Of a DNA stretch of 64,000 bases, positions 8,617 through 16,604 are shown one piece after another. The position numbers and the translations under genes were made by a program. The notes beneath the pieces were generated by a model, which was not told the DNA's origin, searched no databases, and worked only from the letters and a program-made list of their open reading frames with translations. Position 1 is the first letter of the stretch; each line of letters starts with the position of its first letter. Source of the DNA: Bacillota bacterium (lineage in GTDB: Bacteria > Bacillota > UBA4882 > UBA8346); contig JAEYPR010000010.1 in NCBI GenBank assembly GCA_023410535.1, positions 310,001-374,000 on the forward strand, read 5' to 3'.

Positions 8617-9701
8617 TTGGTTGCCAATTCGGGCTTGGCAATAGTGTCTAGCGTCTCTAGATAATAGAGATGTCTAGCCCAATATTCCAGCAGTAAATGA
8701 TTCCAGAGTAAAGCCAAGCCCATAGTTAACAATATCAGGACAAAATAATTACCCGTCCATTGGCTTCTTTCTAGCATCCCGCTTCCCAAAACGGCAATCC
8801 CGATCAAACGGATCGCCAGTAATCGCTGGAATGAAACTTTCGCTTTTACCAACGGAAAGGCTACGGCAAGCGCGGGGAATGTCAACAAGCTCCCTCCGGC
8901 AAGCACCGCCAAATAAGCCGGAGCCGCCAATGGACCTGTCGCGATCGTAAATAGCGGCAATAACAAACTCAATCCGCAAAGTTCAGTGATGGTTAGCCGC
9001 CAGAACCAATTTTCAACTGGACTTTCCGCAATCAGTCGCAGTAAATGCCGTAAAAAATTGAGCTGTTCCTGGGCTGACATTTTCGAATCATCGAAACACC
9101 GTGGTTCGAAACAATAGGGGATTTCAACAATCTCGGGAAAGTTACCCTTAACAAGGATTTCTAGAAGAATTTTCCATCCGGTTGGATTGAAGTCAATCCC
9201 TTGTAAACGTGAAATTGGCACCATAAAAAAACCGCTCATCGGATCGGAAATCCAGCGCGATTTGGGCAGCAAAAACCAGGTTAGGGCCCGGGCGCCCCTG
9301 GCAATGATTCGCCTCATTCGGGTCAGTCCACTCGGCTTCCCGTTTTTCAAAAACCGGCTTGGAACGACCAAGTCGGCTCCGGAATTAATTTGCTCTAACA
9401 TTTCGGGTAATAACTCCGGAGGATGTTGTAAATCCCCATCCATCACACAAACCACATCACCTTTGGCTTTGGCAAAACCCAACACTACCGCGGTGGCCAG
9501 ACCTCTTTGATGATGCCGATGAATCCAGCGGATTCTGCGATCTCGCTTGGCTAAGCCTTGAATAATTTGAAAAGTATCATCGGTACTATCGTCAACAAAG
9601 ATAATTTCAAACCGGGTATAATTCAAGACCCGGATTAACTTGGCGGTGAGCTTCAGGAGATTATCGCGTTCGTTATAAGTGGGAATGATTACGCTTAACA
9701 T
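8613..9701 (-). CDS. Family 2 glycosyltransferase (polyprenyl-phosphate sugar synthase-like) with membrane tail
   Basis: 362 residues. The N-terminal GT-A domain (about 1-230) resembles dolichol-phosphate mannosyltransferases: LSVIIPTYNERDNL, EIIFVDDSTDD, the metal-binding VMDGDLQHPPELLP and ADLVVPSRF. The C-terminal 120 residues hold about four hydrophobic helices, as in GtrA-type anchors. The expected job is to load a sugar onto a polyprenyl phosphate for use outside the membrane. The PIG-V-like mannosyltransferase gene lies immediately upstream in the same direction (14 bp gap), so one may make the lipid-linked donor and the other use it. Confidence 0.86.
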   Translation of the reverse strand: MLSVIIPTYNERDNLLKLTAKLIRVLNYTRFEIIFVDDSTDDTFQIIQGLAKRDRRIRWIHRHHQRGLATAVVLGFAKAKGDVVCVMDGDLQHPPELLPEMLEQINSGADLVVPSRFLKNGKPSGLTRMRRIIARGARALTWFLLPKSRWISDPMSGFFMVPISRLQGIDFNPTGWKILLEILVKGNFPEIVEIPYCFEPRCFDDSKMSAQEQLNFLRHLLRLIAESPVENWFWRLTITELCGLSLLLPLFTIATGPLAAPAYLAVLAGGSLLTFPALAVAFPLVKAKVSFQRLLAIRLIGIAVLGSGMLERSQWTGNYFVLILLTMGLALLWNHLLLEYWARHLYYLETLDTIAKPELATN

Positions 9702-9715
9702 CGGTAGCTCCTATC

Positions 9716-10831
9716 TTAGGCGATCCAGCGTAGTTGCGAAAATAAGACGCTGAAATGCGCTAGCGCACCGGCAAACAGAGCGATGATCCCACGCTCCAAG
9801 TCGGGCCGATTGAAACCAACCGCGGCGCCAAGATAGATCGGAAACAGCACCATCACAAATCGCGGCATACTAAACAGTCCGGCCCGGGGTGAAGCAGCAA
9901 ATAACGGGATCAAAAAGCCGATGATCCCATACACCAGATACGAAAAACGGATTTTCTTTCGAAAGCCGACGAGCAACATCCCCATTGCCAGAACGGTGAT
10001 GAGCAAGTCCAGAAAGTTTCGCCCCCAGTAACGATCATTGACAATATTGCGAATGGTGATCAAAAACGCATCCCAGGGAAGCGAAGTACCCCGTAACCAA
10101 CTTGCTTGCACCTTGACAAAGAGTAACGGGTCGGCGAAACGGCTCTGTAAAAAAAACATATAGCTCAATAGACCAACCGGAATGATTCCCAACCATAAAA
10201 TTTGACCTTTAATCCGTCGCCAGTTAAAGCCGATTTGATGTAGGTATTCAACGATTAAGGGAACGACAACAAAAACTCCCCAATTGCGGGTCGCCGCCGC
10301 GAGCAACCCTCCGATTCCGGCCAGCAACCAATGACCGCGTCGCGCATTGGCGAAAGCCACTAACACCCATAATAAAAACAACGCTTCCGTATAAACGAGA
10401 TTCAGAAAAAAGGAAGTCGGAAAAAGCATTAGATACCACAACGCCTTTAAAGCGACTTTTTGATCATAATCGTTACTTATCAACGTAAAGAATAAAAAAC
10501 AGATCCCCAATAAACACAGGTTGGAAATGAGTAGGCCAGCCGCCAGTGGCTTCATCCCCAAGCTATTTAGCACCCAAATCAGCAAGGGGTATAATGGGAA
10601 AAAAGCCGCGGAATGCTGACTATATCCTTGGGCGACAATTTTCAAATACCATTCTCCATCCCAATTGGCCAACAAAGGCCAGATCACCCCCAGCCCCTTT
10701 GGGCTGCCTTGCGGTGCGTACAGCGTGTGATTTAAATAAATACTCCCAAAAACAATCAATTGATGAATCAGATAGATTAACAGTATTTTCAGATTGACCC
10801 GCGCGTTTGTCATGGGTTCAAAATATTCCAT
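9716..10831 (-). CDS. Polytopic mannosyltransferase-like (PIG-V/GT-C) membrane protein
   Basis: 371 residues with roughly nine to ten hydrophobic segments. The first extracytoplasmic loop has NWDGEWYLKIVAQGY followed by AAFFPLYPLL, the hallmark of PIG-V-type GT-C mannosyltransferases, in which the Asp after Trp is catalytic. It is expected to use the polyprenyl-linked sugar made by the downstream family 2 transferase. The start is uncertain: ATG 10831 has only AAGG one base away, and a second ATG lies six codons on. Upstream are about 190 bases in which I see no gene or clear signal. Confidence 0.78.
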   Translation of the reverse strand: MEYFEPMTNARVNLKILLIYLIHQLIVFGSIYLNHTLYAPQGSPKGLGVIWPLLANWDGEWYLKIVAQGYSQHSAAFFPLYPLLIWVLNSLGMKPLAAGLLISNLCLLGICFLFFTLISNDYDQKVALKALWYLMLFPTSFFLNLVYTEALFLLWVLVAFANARRGHWLLAGIGGLLAAATRNWGVFVVVPLIVEYLHQIGFNWRRIKGQILWLGIIPVGLLSYMFFLQSRFADPLLFVKVQASWLRGTSLPWDAFLITIRNIVNDRYWGRNFLDLLITVLAMGMLLVGFRKKIRFSYLVYGIIGFLIPLFAASPRAGLFSMPRFVMVLFPIYLGAAVGFNRPDLERGIIALFAGALAHFSVLFSQLRWIA

Positions 10832-11023
10832 CCTTACACGGATTGCTGTGACACTCCTATTATTCCCGGATATCCGCTAGCTTATAAGCATTATCCTTGC
10901 TCCAAACCGTTTGGTCTGTCTCAGCCACCGTCGCAGGCGGTTCAATCCGTTACGTTATCCATAGCCGCTTCCGTTGATCACGGTCAATATTCATGTTCTC
11001 TTTTATTCACAAAAACCGACCAG

Positions 11024-11482
11024 TTACGAACAAACATCCACCCATTGCCCTTGGGTTACTTCCGCTAACCGTTTGACGGTGATTCGCACGGCGGAATGCG
11101 GAGATCCTCCGGCTGGATATACATAATCAAACTCTTTTAAACTCTCATCCAGATAAATGGCGATCGGGCTACTTAAACCGAACGGGCAAACGCCTCCGAC
11201 CGGGTGACCGGTGACGGCGATCACTTGATCGGCTTTCAACATTTTGGCCTTTTCCCCAAAATAATCTTTGTATTTCCGGTTGTCGATCCGGGCGTCCCCT
11301 TTCGCCATCACCAGTACCGCCCGCTCTTTCAACTGAAAAGCCATGGTTTTCGCAATCCGCGCGGGCTCAACACCCAGTAGTTGCGCGGCCAATTCTACAG
11401 TGGCGCTGCTTTCTTTAAATTCGATTACGGTTAAGTCAAGGTTACGGTCTTTAAAATACTGTTTGACGCTATCTATGCTCAT
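11024..11482 (-). CDS. YbaK/EbsC family aminoacyl-tRNA deacylase
   Basis: 152 residues forming a single YbaK domain: SSATVELAAQLLGVEPARIAKTMAF at the front with the conserved Lys, then LVMAKGDARIDNRKYKDYFG, the motif TGHPVGGVCPFGL, and AGGSPHSAVRIT near the end. Family members edit mischarged tRNAs (Cys- or Ala-tRNA(Pro)). This shorter form lacks a synthetase domain and acts in trans. GAGAGGGTTT precedes the ATG. A palindromic repeat (11571-11638) sits about 100 bp upstream. Confidence 0.9.
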   Translation of the reverse strand: MSIDSVKQYFKDRNLDLTVIEFKESSATVELAAQLLGVEPARIAKTMAFQLKERAVLVMAKGDARIDNRKYKDYFGEKAKMLKADQVIAVTGHPVGGVCPFGLSSPIAIYLDESLKEFDYVYPAGGSPHSAVRITVKRLAEVTQGQWVDVCS

Positions 11483-11570
11483 CAGAAACCCTCTCCTTCG
11501 CTAAGATTCAATCATTATTTCGATATTCGCGCGCTGAACCCTATATAAAAGATTGGATCGTAAACTAATT

Positions 11571-11638
11571 TTAACTAGCTATGTCGCACTAAATATTCAA
11601 GACAGTCTTTGTTGCGACATATTTTCTTAATTTATGAA
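11571..11638. repeat. Palindromic repeat family A, copy 1
   Basis: Nine-bp arms TATGTCGCA (11580-11588) and TGCGACATA (11613-11621) around a 24-bp loop. A second copy with the same arm sequences and loop length lies at 39630-39700. Flanks also match (ACTA before the left arm, TTTTC and AATTTAT-like sequence after the right arm). Confidence 0.7.
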
Positions 11639-11659
11639 GTGAAATAATTCCACTTATAT

Positions 11660-11690
11660 AAAAAAATACCCGGAACAAGTTCCGGGGAAA
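11660..11690 (-). terminator. Intrinsic terminator of the MCP gene
   Basis: Minus strand CCCCGGAAC, short loop, GTTCCGGG followed by a T-rich tract. Confidence 0.85.
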
Positions 11691-11707
11691 AATGCATGGT
11701 TGACATT

Positions 11708-13429
11708 TTATACTTTAAAAATAGTGATTGATTCGTTCAATTCTTCCGCCATCTCACTGAGATGTTTGGTAAACCGTAGTAATTCCTTATAATTTTGCTT
11801 TTGCTCCTGGGTGCTTGCCGACACCTCTTCGGTCGTCGCCGCTGTTTCTTCCGAAAAGGAATGAATATTTTCAATGGCTTCAACGGTTTTGGCTTTGAGG
11901 GTCATGATTGAGCTTACCGAATGTTCGACCTCGTTGGCCTGGTGAATAATGCGATCCATCTGATCAAAAATCGTCTTAAACGCCTTATCGGCATCTCTAA
12001 CCGCCAGCATCTGTTGTTCAATTGTCAGCATGGCGTTATTGGCAACCTTAACGGTTGAAAAGGTTTTATGCTGGATGCTGTTTAAAATCCGTTTGATGGT
12101 CGTTGCGGCATCTTTCGATTGATCGGCCAGTTTCCGAATCTCTTCGGCAACGACAGCGAACCCTTTCCCTTTATCCCCCGCCCGGGCTGCTTCAATCGCC
12201 GCATTTAAGGCTAAAAGGTTGGTTTGTTCGGTTATTCCGGCAATGACTTTGACAATGTCGTCGATTTGGATCATAAACTGATTTAAGCTGTTAATATCGT
12301 CGACAATCCCTTTGGATACCGTGTTGGTTTCGGTCGCCTTGTCGGTCAAAATCTTCACTGTTTCAATGGCGGTTTCACTTAAGCCTTGGGTGTTGTTAAC
12401 GATTGAGGTGACGGTCTCCATATCCTGGCCAACTTTGTTCAATCCCTGGGATAAGTCATTCATGTAACCGGCAATCACCGATATTTCATTGGTTTGATCG
12501 GACGAACCTTTCGTGATATCCTGCATCGTCACGGCAATCTGTTCGGAAGCCGAATAGGATTGATCCGACGCTTGGGCAATTTGCTCCGAATAATTAATTA
12601 CATTATGAGCGGAAGTGTTCACCTTGATGATCAAACCGCGGATATTGGCGATCATCTTACTGAAATTCTCGATCGCTTCCCCAATCTCATCCCTTGAAGT
12701 TCTTCCGACATTGATCGTGAGATTCCCTTTCCCGACCTCCTCCATCAAGCTCGTCAACTTGGTCAGCGGTTGATTAACCCAGATCGAAAGGGCGGTCATG
12801 ATTGAAAATAATGCTGCCGCAAAACAGAAAACCGAAACTAAAATCGAATACCCGACAAACATGGCGACTTTTTGCATGACCACACTCTGCGGCACCGTAA
12901 GTACCACCGCACCTAGAAACTTTGCTTCATTGATAATTGGAATGACGATTCCAATATTTTTTTGGCCGTTTTCAGTATAGTTTACAGTCAGTTGGCTTTC
13001 GCTTTTGATAGCCTCAATCAATTCCGGATTATGGATTCTCATCCGATGCTGCGTTTCATCGTTATGAAACAACACCCGGCCTTCGCGGTTTACAACCGCC
13101 GCAAAGGAGATGTATTTATATTTGTTGACCACATCGGCGCATTGTTCTTCAAAACCCATCAAATCTTCAAACGCCATTCCTAAACCCAACAAGCGGTCCA
13201 TCTGATTTTTGAGTCCTTCGCCAATCACCATCACTTCTGATTTTAACGCCTCCGAATATTCGGAAACAAAGATTGAGCCGCTGATCCAGTTATTAATTCC
13301 TACCATAACAAATAGAATCGCTGTCAAAATTATTGCAATTTTGTTTTGGAGTTTGGAAAACATTTTATGTCTACTGATCTCCTCGAAGAAATTCCCTATC
13401 AGACGCAAAATCGAATCATTTTTAATCAT
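11708..13429 (-). CDS. Methyl-accepting chemotaxis protein
   Basis: 573 residues. A first membrane helix at about 28-48, an extracytoplasmic sensor of about 140 residues with single-Cache-like features (FAAVVNREGRVLFHND), a second helix (about 192-216), a HAMP linker, and a long coiled-coil signalling domain. The highly conserved hairpin tip is present (EQTNLLALNAAIEAARAGDKG, then GFAVVAEEIRKLADQS). It signals to CheA/CheW, which are not in this window. The next gene upstream, only 86 bp away, encodes a periplasmic binding protein, so ligand sensing may be indirect through that protein. Followed by a terminator. Confidence 0.93.
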   Translation of the reverse strand: MIKNDSILRLIGNFFEEISRHKMFSKLQNKIAIILTAILFVMVGINNWISGSIFVSEYSEALKSEVMVIGEGLKNQMDRLLGLGMAFEDLMGFEEQCADVVNKYKYISFAAVVNREGRVLFHNDETQHRMRIHNPELIEAIKSESQLTVNYTENGQKNIGIVIPIINEAKFLGAVVLTVPQSVVMQKVAMFVGYSILVSVFCFAAALFSIMTALSIWVNQPLTKLTSLMEEVGKGNLTINVGRTSRDEIGEAIENFSKMIANIRGLIIKVNTSAHNVINYSEQIAQASDQSYSASEQIAVTMQDITKGSSDQTNEISVIAGYMNDLSQGLNKVGQDMETVTSIVNNTQGLSETAIETVKILTDKATETNTVSKGIVDDINSLNQFMIQIDDIVKVIAGITEQTNLLALNAAIEAARAGDKGKGFAVVAEEIRKLADQSKDAATTIKRILNSIQHKTFSTVKVANNAMLTIEQQMLAVRDADKAFKTIFDQMDRIIHQANEVEHSVSSIMTLKAKTVEAIENIHSFSEETAATTEEVSASTQEQKQNYKELLRFTKHLSEMAEELNESITIFKV

Positions 13430-13515
13430 CGTTTGCTCCTTATATCAATGTTCGGTATATCTCATCGAATTATTTCAAGTAAGCACAAATATTTAGCGTG
13501 ACATATCGCGATTAA

Positions 13516-14571
13516 TTATTTCTTATCCCAGATATATTCTTTATAGACTTGGGCCGTTAATAAAATCTTACTCCGAATTTTGATCCCCAACGCATTGGCC
13601 CGAGCCAAACTGATGATTGGTTCTCCTTTGGTCGTGGCGGTCATCTTAATACTGGCCGGGCTTTTTCCATCAACTAAAATCGCCCGCGCCATTTTTCCCG
13701 CAGCCAATCCCTGTTGATATCCTGAAACCGATACCACGCATAATGTTCCAAACGAAGCCCGGTCGGTCCAAAAACTAAAATCCGGCAACTTGCTGTATTG
13801 GGCGGTCCACTTCAATACATCCTGATAACGAACGTTTTTCCCATTTTCGTCTTTATAATTAAAAATTCCGATTAAGGCGATAGCGTCAACCGTCTTTTGA
13901 TATTCCAGCATCTTTTGCTTAAACTCCGCCCAGGTTAAGATCGTATCCCAGCGCACAAAACGTACTTGCGGAAGCTCCCCCAATTTGTCCCGCATTCTAG
14001 CCACGACCGGTTCCCACATTGGCGCATCGTCGAGCACTACGGCAATATTTTTTACCGACGGATCAACTTGTTTTAATAATTTTACACTCTCGACAAAATG
14101 CTCAATTTCTAAAACTCCGGTAACATTCTTGCTCCCGGCAAAGCCATATACTTTGGGATCCTCGTTGACTGCCGCACAAACAATGGGTAAATTGGAATTG
14201 ACATAGTATTTCGTAACATATTTACAGGCATCATCATCGGTTGTGTAAACGAGATCCGGCTTCCACGAATCAATTAAATACCTTGCCTCTTTGCCTACGC
14301 GTTCTTTCCATTCTTCACTACTGTTTCGTTTCGTATCCATTTGATACACTCTATATTCGACATTAACATCATTCAAGGAGTCCTTGAACCCAGCCAACAT
14401 CGTATCAGTCCACTCCCACGGTGAATGATAACTCATGATGTGTAAAATTTTAAACCGTTTTGTGGTCGGATTTTTACTTTCAGCGATCCCCGGGAGGGTA
14501 ACCATCATTCCTACCCATAGGAAAATAATTGTCGATAAAAACAGATAAACCCGCTGCTTTGTGAATATCAT
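13516..14571 (-). CDS. Periplasmic binding protein (ABC_sub_bind-like), probable partner of the MCP
   Basis: 351 residues with an N-terminal signal peptide (about residues 1-31) and no lipobox cysteine. The body, with KILHIMSYHSPWEWTDTMLAGFK, SWKPDLVYTTDDDACKYVTKYYV and PIVCAAVNEDPKVYGF, resembles the COG2984-type substrate-binding fold. No permease or ATPase gene lies nearby. The downstream neighbour is an MCP, so I infer a sensory rather than transport role. The ligand is unknown. Confidence 0.75.
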   Translation of the reverse strand: MIFTKQRVYLFLSTIIFLWVGMMVTLPGIAESKNPTTKRFKILHIMSYHSPWEWTDTMLAGFKDSLNDVNVEYRVYQMDTKRNSSEEWKERVGKEARYLIDSWKPDLVYTTDDDACKYVTKYYVNSNLPIVCAAVNEDPKVYGFAGSKNVTGVLEIEHFVESVKLLKQVDPSVKNIAVVLDDAPMWEPVVARMRDKLGELPQVRFVRWDTILTWAEFKQKMLEYQKTVDAIALIGIFNYKDENGKNVRYQDVLKWTAQYSKLPDFSFWTDRASFGTLCVVSVSGYQQGLAAGKMARAILVDGKSPASIKMTATTKGEPIISLARANALGIKIRSKILLTAQVYKEYIWDKK

Positions 14572-14882
14572 AACTCTTCCCCTTTCATCTCCGCTTTACT
14601 CCCTGAATAACCAGTTAACCCTTATAGATTGAAGGTAAGCATAAGTTGTGAGTGGCTATTATTGGATAATTGTTTTGTTAAATTCGAGGAGAATCTTTCA
14701 ATTCCTTCCAAAAAATTCGGAAGATACATATAATATATTTTTTACATAATTTAACAAGGATGCGAAAATCCGCTTTGATGACAGCAACAAAAAAGCCTTG
14801 CTGAAAAGCAAGGCTTTAGTCCATGTCAACCTATTGGGAATGTTCAATGATTATTTCTTAGGACGGTTAAGCACTTTTTAAA
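14572..14882. other. Intergenic region upstream of the binding-protein gene
   Basis: 311 bp without a gene. Its left part is the terminator at 14790-14819; the AT-rich right part presumably contains the promoter of the binding-protein/MCP unit, but no convincing -35/-10 pair was picked out. Confidence 0.5.
14790..14819 (-). terminator. Intrinsic terminator of the secreted-protein gene
   Basis: Minus strand AAAGCCTTGC, TTTTCA loop, GCAAGGCTTTTTTG. Confidence 0.88.
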
Positions 14883-15389
14883 TTATTCGGCTTTTAATAA
14901 ATTAATCACGATTTTGTCATATAAAGCGCCTTTTTCATTTGAAGTAAATAAGGTGATCTTAATTTCACCCGGTTGAGTTAACGTATAAAGAAACTTTTTG
15001 ATGCAGGGAGCAAACTTGTTATAATTGGAGGTATCCGGGTAAGTACGTAACTGATTTTCATCATTGACCGTCACGTTAATGGCATCGCTATCGCCGGTCG
15101 GCGCATTTTCATAAACAGTCATTTCATAAACGCCTTTTTGAGTTAAATTGACGCTTTTGGTAGCCACAAACGTATACTCGTTGGCGATAACCGCTTTGCC
15201 GCCGCTGGCATCTTTATTTTCGACGATGGAACCGTCTTTAATGGCAAAACTCTCCACTTCCAAGGTCATTGGGAAAACGCCCGCAGCCGGTTTCGCTTCT
15301 TCCGCCAAACCGATCGAAGTCATTGCCGTGAACACCATGGCAACCGCTAAAATTAAGTACCCAAATTGTTTTTTTCTCATTTTTATCAC
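14883..15389 (-). CDS. Secreted hypothetical protein with a CBM-like beta-sandwich
   Basis: About 168 residues. AAAGGAGG lies four bases before a GTG at 15389 and thirteen before an ATG at 15380; either could start the protein, with GTG favoured by spacing. A signal peptide ends near LAEEAKPA. The mature part (MTLEVESFAIKDGSIVENKDASGGKAVI, then VNLTQKGVYEMTVYENAP and DAINVTVND) resembles carbohydrate-binding modules of the CBM6/CBM35 type, where E-x-E and ASGG motifs are common. This similarity is by eye and weak. Two copies of a 15-bp palindromic motif sit just upstream (15405-15441). Confidence 0.6.
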   Translation of the reverse strand: MIKMRKKQFGYLILAVAMVFTAMTSIGLAEEAKPAAGVFPMTLEVESFAIKDGSIVENKDASGGKAVIANEYTFVATKSVNLTQKGVYEMTVYENAPTGDSDAINVTVNDENQLRTYPDTSNYNKFAPCIKKFLYTLTQPGEIKITLFTSNEKGALYDKIVINLLKAE

Positions 15390-15404
15390 TACGCCTCCTT
15401 TATT

Positions 15405-15441
15405 ATTGTCCGGGCCAATCTTTATTGTTGTCCGGGCCAAT
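15405..15441. promoter_or_regulatory. Tandem palindromic motif, possible operator
   Basis: ATTGTCCGGGCCAAT at 15405-15419 recurs as GTTGTCCGGGCCAAT at 15427-15441. Each is an imperfect palindrome (ATTGnCCGGnCAAT form) and the centres are 22 bp apart, about two helical turns, just upstream of the secreted-protein gene. Confidence 0.5.
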
Positions 15442-15483
15442 ATGAGATATATTCTCGAAGACAAGCAATATTCCTTTTTTTAG

Positions 15484-16437
15484 TCAGATTTCTAATGTAA
15501 CCGCAGTTGGGCAATGATCGCTGGCTTCCGTATGTTCCTGCCCAATGGTTGGATAACGCTCGCCGCTGTATACCTGACATTTGGTGGTTAACCCTTTATA
15601 ATTCACCTCGGTCTGAACTACCGGGATATCTTTATCGACCAAGATATAATCCAACCGGCTTGTTTTTTTGTCGGGTACGTAATAATGAGTCCAAGTATCG
15701 GCAGGAAAGGGGTCGTTAAGATACGGCGAACTCAACAGCGGGACCAATGAATCGTCGCCTCGAAATACCGGATGGCGCGGATCCATATTTAAATCCCCCA
15801 GGACAATCGGTTTTTTTCCATCCCTTACCGTGTTTTCAACCAGCGCCGCCACGGTACTCGCTTGCAATTTCCGGCGCTCCACCGATTTTTTGGTTTTGTC
15901 TTGCGCTTTAAAATGATTGATCATAAAAGTGATGATCAACCCGTTGAGCATCATGTCGATCTCCAGACAATCGCGGGAAAAAATGCCGCCGTTCGCCAGA
16001 TAACCCATGTTTCTCGCGGAACTACGGTTTTTAACTCCGTCATCAATATGCGTGCGGATATTGAGAATCTCCCCGGGGAACCCCCGTTTCACTAAAAATC
16101 CGACATTAATATCCCGTGGATCATTGCCGTTAATCAATAGCATTCGATCGAAATAGTTATCTAAATACGTGTCGTTGAAAATTCTAAGCGTATGCAGGTT
16201 TTCAACTTCTTCGACAGCCAAAATATCCGGGGTAATTTCTAAAATCGCCTGAGCGGTATTGTTGCGTTGAATTTCGGTGATTGAGTACGAAACCAAATCC
16301 CCTTGCCGACTGGCAATTGAGACAACGCCAATCGCTTGAACGAACTTCTCGTAATCCCTACCGTTCCAGGGAGTGTCTAAAAAGGAATAGCGGTTAAACA
16401 GGTTTTCCAAATTAAACGTGGCGACTTTTACTCTCAT
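15484..16437 (-). CDS. Endonuclease/exonuclease/phosphatase (EEP) family protein
   Basis: 317 residues from ATG 16437, just after GGAGGAG. Conserved EEP motifs appear in order: VATFNLENLF (metal-binding Asn and Glu), DILAVEEVENL, FMINHFKAQ, VLGDLNMDP (Asp, Asn) and SRLDYILVD, ending EASDHCPTAV with the catalytic Asp-His. Members hydrolyse phosphodiesters in DNA, sphingomyelin or inositol phosphates. There is no signal peptide, so an intracellular DNase- or phosphodiesterase-like role is more likely than a secreted one. Single gene. Confidence 0.9.
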   Translation of the reverse strand: MRVKVATFNLENLFNRYSFLDTPWNGRDYEKFVQAIGVVSIASRQGDLVSYSITEIQRNNTAQAILEITPDILAVEEVENLHTLRIFNDTYLDNYFDRMLLINGNDPRDINVGFLVKRGFPGEILNIRTHIDDGVKNRSSARNMGYLANGGIFSRDCLEIDMMLNGLIITFMINHFKAQDKTKKSVERRKLQASTVAALVENTVRDGKKPIVLGDLNMDPRHPVFRGDDSLVPLLSSPYLNDPFPADTWTHYYVPDKKTSRLDYILVDKDIPVVQTEVNYKGLTTKCQVYSGERYPTIGQEHTEASDHCPTAVTLEI

Positions 16438-16560
16438 CTTCACTCCTCCAATCGGTCTGCCCTAACTAAAATTATCGGCTAGCGTTTTAAGATAGACCAA
16501 TTTTATCACCGGCAAACGTTTTTTCCAATATCTCCCTTAAAAAAGGGCGACAAATGATCA

Positions 16561-16586
16561 AAAAAGCGGCGCAATCGCCGCTTTTA
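16561..16586 (-). terminator. Intrinsic terminator of tex
   Basis: Minus strand AAAAGCGGCG, ATTG-type loop, CGCCGCTTTTTT. Confidence 0.88.
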
Positions 16587-16604
16587 AGTCATTCGAAAAC
16601 TGAT

